Under the pieces are notes generated by a model. That model did no database searches. It was not told the origin of the DNA and saw only the letters and a program-made list of their open reading frames with translations. The position numbers and the translations under genes were made by a program. From Streptomyces eurocidicus (lineage in GTDB: Bacteria; Actinomycetota; Actinomycetes; Streptomycetales; Streptomycetaceae): DNA of 64,000 nucleotides. Shown in pieces: positions 61,900-64,000 of the stretch (its first letter is position 1; each line of letters begins with the position of its first letter). Location: NCBI RefSeq assembly GCF_002891295.1, contig NZ_LGUI01000010.1, positions 248,001 through 312,000 of the forward strand. The letters are read 5' to 3'.

Positions 61900-63327
61900 A
61901 TGGAGTGGTTCACGGTCTCCGGGTACTGGCTGAGCCGGCTGGTGGTGCAGCGCGCGCTCGCCGCCGTCTACCTGGTCGCCTTCCTCACGGCCGCCCTGCA
62001 GTTCCGCGCGCTCATCGGCGAGCGCGGCATGCTGCCCGTACCGCGCCATGTGCGGGGGCTGCCGTTCCTGCGGGCTCCGGGCGTCTTCGTGCTGCACTAC
62101 TCCGACCGCTTCTTCGCCGCCTGGGCGTGGGCGGGCGCCGCCCTCTCCGCGGCGGTCGCCGCGGGCGCGGCGGACGCGGTGCCGCTGTGGACGGCCATGC
62201 TGATGTGGGCCGCCCTGTGGGTGATGTACCTGTCGATCGTCAACGTCGGCCAGACCTGGTACGCCTTCGGCTGGGAGTCGCTGCTGCTGGAGGCGGGCTT
62301 CCTCGCCGTCTTCCTCGGCAACGCCCGGACCGGCCCGCCGGTGCTCGTGCTGTGGCTGATGCGCTGGCTGCTCTTCCGCGTCGAGTTCGGCGCCGGCCTG
62401 ATCAAGATGCGCGGCGACCGCTGCTGGCGGGAGCTGACATGCCTGTACTACCACCATGAGACCCAGCCGATGCCGGGCCCGCTGAGCTGGTTCTTCCACC
62501 GCCTGCCCCGGCCCCTGCACCGCGTCGAGACGGCCGCCAACCACGTCGCGCAGCTGGTCGTGCCGCTCGCCCTGTTCACCCCGCAGCCCGCCGCGAGCGT
62601 CGCCGCCGGCGTGATCGTCTGTACCCAGCTCTGGCTCGTCGCCTCCGGCAACTTCTCCTGGCTGAACTGGGTGACGATCGTCCTCGCCTTCGCCGCCGTC
62701 GACGGGGACGCGCTGTCCGGCGCGCTGGGGCTGCCCGCCCACGGGCCGGCCGGCGCCGCCCCGGTCTGGTTCGAGGTGCTCGTGCTCGCCGCGACCGCGC
62801 TGGTGGTCGCGCTCAGCTGGTGGCCGGTGCGGAACATGCTCTCGCGGAACCAGCGGATGAACATGTCCTTCAACGCCTTCCACCTGGTCAACACCTACGG
62901 CGCCTTCGGCAGCGTCAACCGCCGTCGGCACGAGGTGGTCGTCGAGGGCACGGACGCGGCGGAGCTCGGCCCGGACACGGTGTGGCGGGAGTACGGCTTC
63001 AAGGGCAAGCCCGGCGACCCCCGGCGGCTGCCCCGCCAGTTCGCCCCGTACCACCTGCGGCTCGACTGGATGATGTGGTTCGCCGGGATCTCACCGGCCT
63101 ACGCGCAGTCCTGGTTCGGCCCGTTCGTCGAGCGGCTGCTGGAGGGCGACCGGGACACCCTGCGGCTGCTGCGCCACAACCCCTTCCCCGGGACCCCGCC
63201 CACGTACGTACGGGCCCGGGTCTATCTCTACCGCTTCACCACGTGGCCGGAGCGGCGGGCCACCGGCGCCTGGTGGCACCGCACCCTGGAGCGGGAGTTC
63301 CTGCCGCCGGTGGCCCTGCGCCGCTGA
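61900..63327 (+). CDS. lipase maturation factor family membrane protein
   Basis: ATG 61900 gives 475 aa with about 8 hydrophobic segments. LMF1/LMF2 signatures are present: QTWYAFGWESLLLEAGFLAVFLG, RVEFGAGLIKMRGDRCWRELTCLYYHHETQPMPGP and the C-terminal EYGFKGKPGDP, PYHLRLDWMMWF. In animals this family helps lipase folding; the bacterial role is unknown. The last 24 bp including the stop are duplicated in tandem (63304-63327, 63328-63351, one mismatch). Confidence 0.94.
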   Translation: MEWFTVSGYWLSRLVVQRALAAVYLVAFLTAALQFRALIGERGMLPVPRHVRGLPFLRAPGVFVLHYSDRFFAAWAWAGAALSAAVAAGAADAVPLWTAMLMWAALWVMYLSIVNVGQTWYAFGWESLLLEAGFLAVFLGNARTGPPVLVLWLMRWLLFRVEFGAGLIKMRGDRCWRELTCLYYHHETQPMPGPLSWFFHRLPRPLHRVETAANHVAQLVVPLALFTPQPAASVAAGVIVCTQLWLVASGNFSWLNWVTIVLAFAAVDGDALSGALGLPAHGPAGAAPVWFEVLVLAATALVVALSWWPVRNMLSRNQRMNMSFNAFHLVNTYGAFGSVNRRRHEVVVEGTDAAELGPDTVWREYGFKGKPGDPRRLPRQFAPYHLRLDWMMWFAGISPAYAQSWFGPFVERLLEGDRDTLRLLRHNPFPGTPPTYVRARVYLYRFTTWPERRATGAWWHRTLEREFLPPVALRR

Positions 63328-63351
63328 CCGCCGGTGGCCCTGCACCGCTGA
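63328..63351 (+). repeat. 24-bp tandem duplication of gene 3' end
   Basis: ccgccggtggccctgc(g/a)ccgctga occurs at 63304-63327 (end of the LMF gene with its stop) and again immediately after. Confidence 0.85.
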
Positions 63352-63355
63352 GCCC

Positions 63356-64000
63356 TCAGCGCGGCGGCAGCCCGCACAGCGCGAGCTCCGCCGCCGTGAT
63401 CGGCGGCCCGCCCCGGGCCGCGCGCCCGGGGCCCCGCGCGACGCAGAGCGCCACGGACGGTCTGAGCAGGCCGGTCATCGGCGCGGACAGGGTCATCACG
63501 TCCATCAGCGCCCGCAGCACCACCGGATCGCCGGTCGCCGTCCGCATCAGCCGCTGGACGTAGCCGCGCAGCAGCCGGGTGGCCGCCGGTGGCGGCGCGC
63601 CGATCGCCCCGGGGTAGTTGATGTCCTCGCCGGTGGCCAGGTCCCAGGGCCCGCTCGCCGCACGGGCGATCCGCCGCTGGACGTACGGGCCCAGCCCCGG
63701 CGAGCGGACGCCCCGCCGGCCGAGGACCTCGCGCAGCACCACGGCGCTCTGAGCGGCCACCGAAAGCCCCTGCCCGTAGACCGGGTTGAAGGTCGCGAGG
63801 GCGTCCCCCATGGCGACGAACCCCTCGGGAGGGGCGGGCAGCCGCTCGAAGAACCGGCGCCGGTTGACGGTGCTCCGGGTGAGGGCCACGTCCGTCAGCG
63901 GCTCGGCGCACGCGAGGAGATCCGCGATGAGCGGATGGCGCAGGGCCCGGATGAACGGCTCGAACTCCGCCGCCTCACCGGACGGTTCGGCGCCCCGGGT
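63356..64000 (-). CDS. FAD-dependent oxidoreductase, C-terminal part
   Basis: The gene enters from the right edge, so only its last ~214 residues are visible. GFVAMGDALATFNPVYGQGLSVAAQSAVVLREVL is the C-terminal FAD-binding GD motif of group A flavoprotein monooxygenases / geranylgeranyl-reductase-like enzymes. It is preceded by FFERLPAPP. The N-terminal Rossmann GxGxxG lies beyond the window. The substrate is unknown. Confidence 0.85.
   Translation of the reverse strand, partial: TRGAEPSGEAAEFEPFIRALRHPLIADLLACAEPLTDVALTRSTVNRRRFFERLPAPPEGFVAMGDALATFNPVYGQGLSVAAQSAVVLREVLGRRGVRSPGLGPYVQRRIARAASGPWDLATGEDINYPGAIGAPPPAATRLLRGYVQRLMRTATGDPVVLRALMDVMTLSAPMTGLLRPSVALCVARGPGRAARGGPPITAAELALCGLPPR

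Overview
The window is about 72% GC by eye. It has strong G/C preference at third codon positions, GTG and TTG starts, many 4-bp ATGA/GTGA gene overlaps and rare TTA codons. With an EF-Tu paralog, a methylmalonyl-CoA mutase operon, SpoIIE-type PP2C and WYL regulators, this points to a Streptomyces (or close relative) chromosome, in a region mixing core and accessory genes.

Layout. (1) 1-10021: the edge of a hybrid PKS/NRPS cluster on the minus strand. An MFS exporter is followed by a KS-AT-ACP polyketide synthase, then an aminotransferase (AMT) - luciferase-like monooxygenase (LLM) - condensation (C) protein that runs off the left edge. The AMT-LLM linker is a 52-copy 18-bp tandem array, and one 17-bp unit breaks the frame. 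A 73-aa LuxR-type HTH gene is divergent. (2) 10076-11366: an IS30-family element. (3) 11429-12097: DedA. (4) 12278-25935: a five-gene translationally coupled operon that starts with a ribosome-inactivating-protein (RIP/ricin A-like) gene and continues with four very large or fibre-like proteins of unknown function. This is the best candidate for an undescribed system. (5) 26104-32394: housekeeping or scattered genes: uppP, an NTF2-like protein, TVP38, a degenerate EF-Tu paralog, a spermidine-synthase-like protein, a membrane-anchored protein and a hotdog thioesterase. (6) 32487-37942: a broken small secreted peptide, then a three-gene operon with a 1188-aa CHAT-domain protease, a small Cys-containing protein and a membrane protein. 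(7) 38007-43656: four regulatory units with visible operators: ArsR-SRPBCC, WYL plus radical SAM, a VOC gene, and TetR plus two VOC genes. A palindrome CCAATAGG-N11-CCTATTGG occurs three times and should be the WYL site. (8) 43741-48870: a ricin-B-type lectin and an operon of a small protein, a carbohydrate-binding-like protein, a GT4 glycosyltransferase and a protein made of two copies of a domain shared with the carbohydrate-binding-like protein. (9) 49881-64000: GH16, a lipoprotein, a cation/proton antiporter, mutA-mutB-meaB, a secreted CinY/phospholipase-like protein, a PAS-GAF-PP2C-HATPase protein, a lipase maturation factor, and the C-terminal end of an FAD oxidoreductase.

How the genes fit together. 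TTA (bldA-dependent) codons occur in the PKS, the giant protein of the RIP operon, the CHAT gene and the small secreted peptide, so several accessory units may be expressed late in development. Three genes (AMT-LLM, the 778-aa RIP-operon protein, the small secreted peptide) are each disrupted by exactly one base. That could reflect assembly indels or real decay, and raw reads are needed to decide. No tRNA, rRNA, CRISPR array or replication origin was seen.
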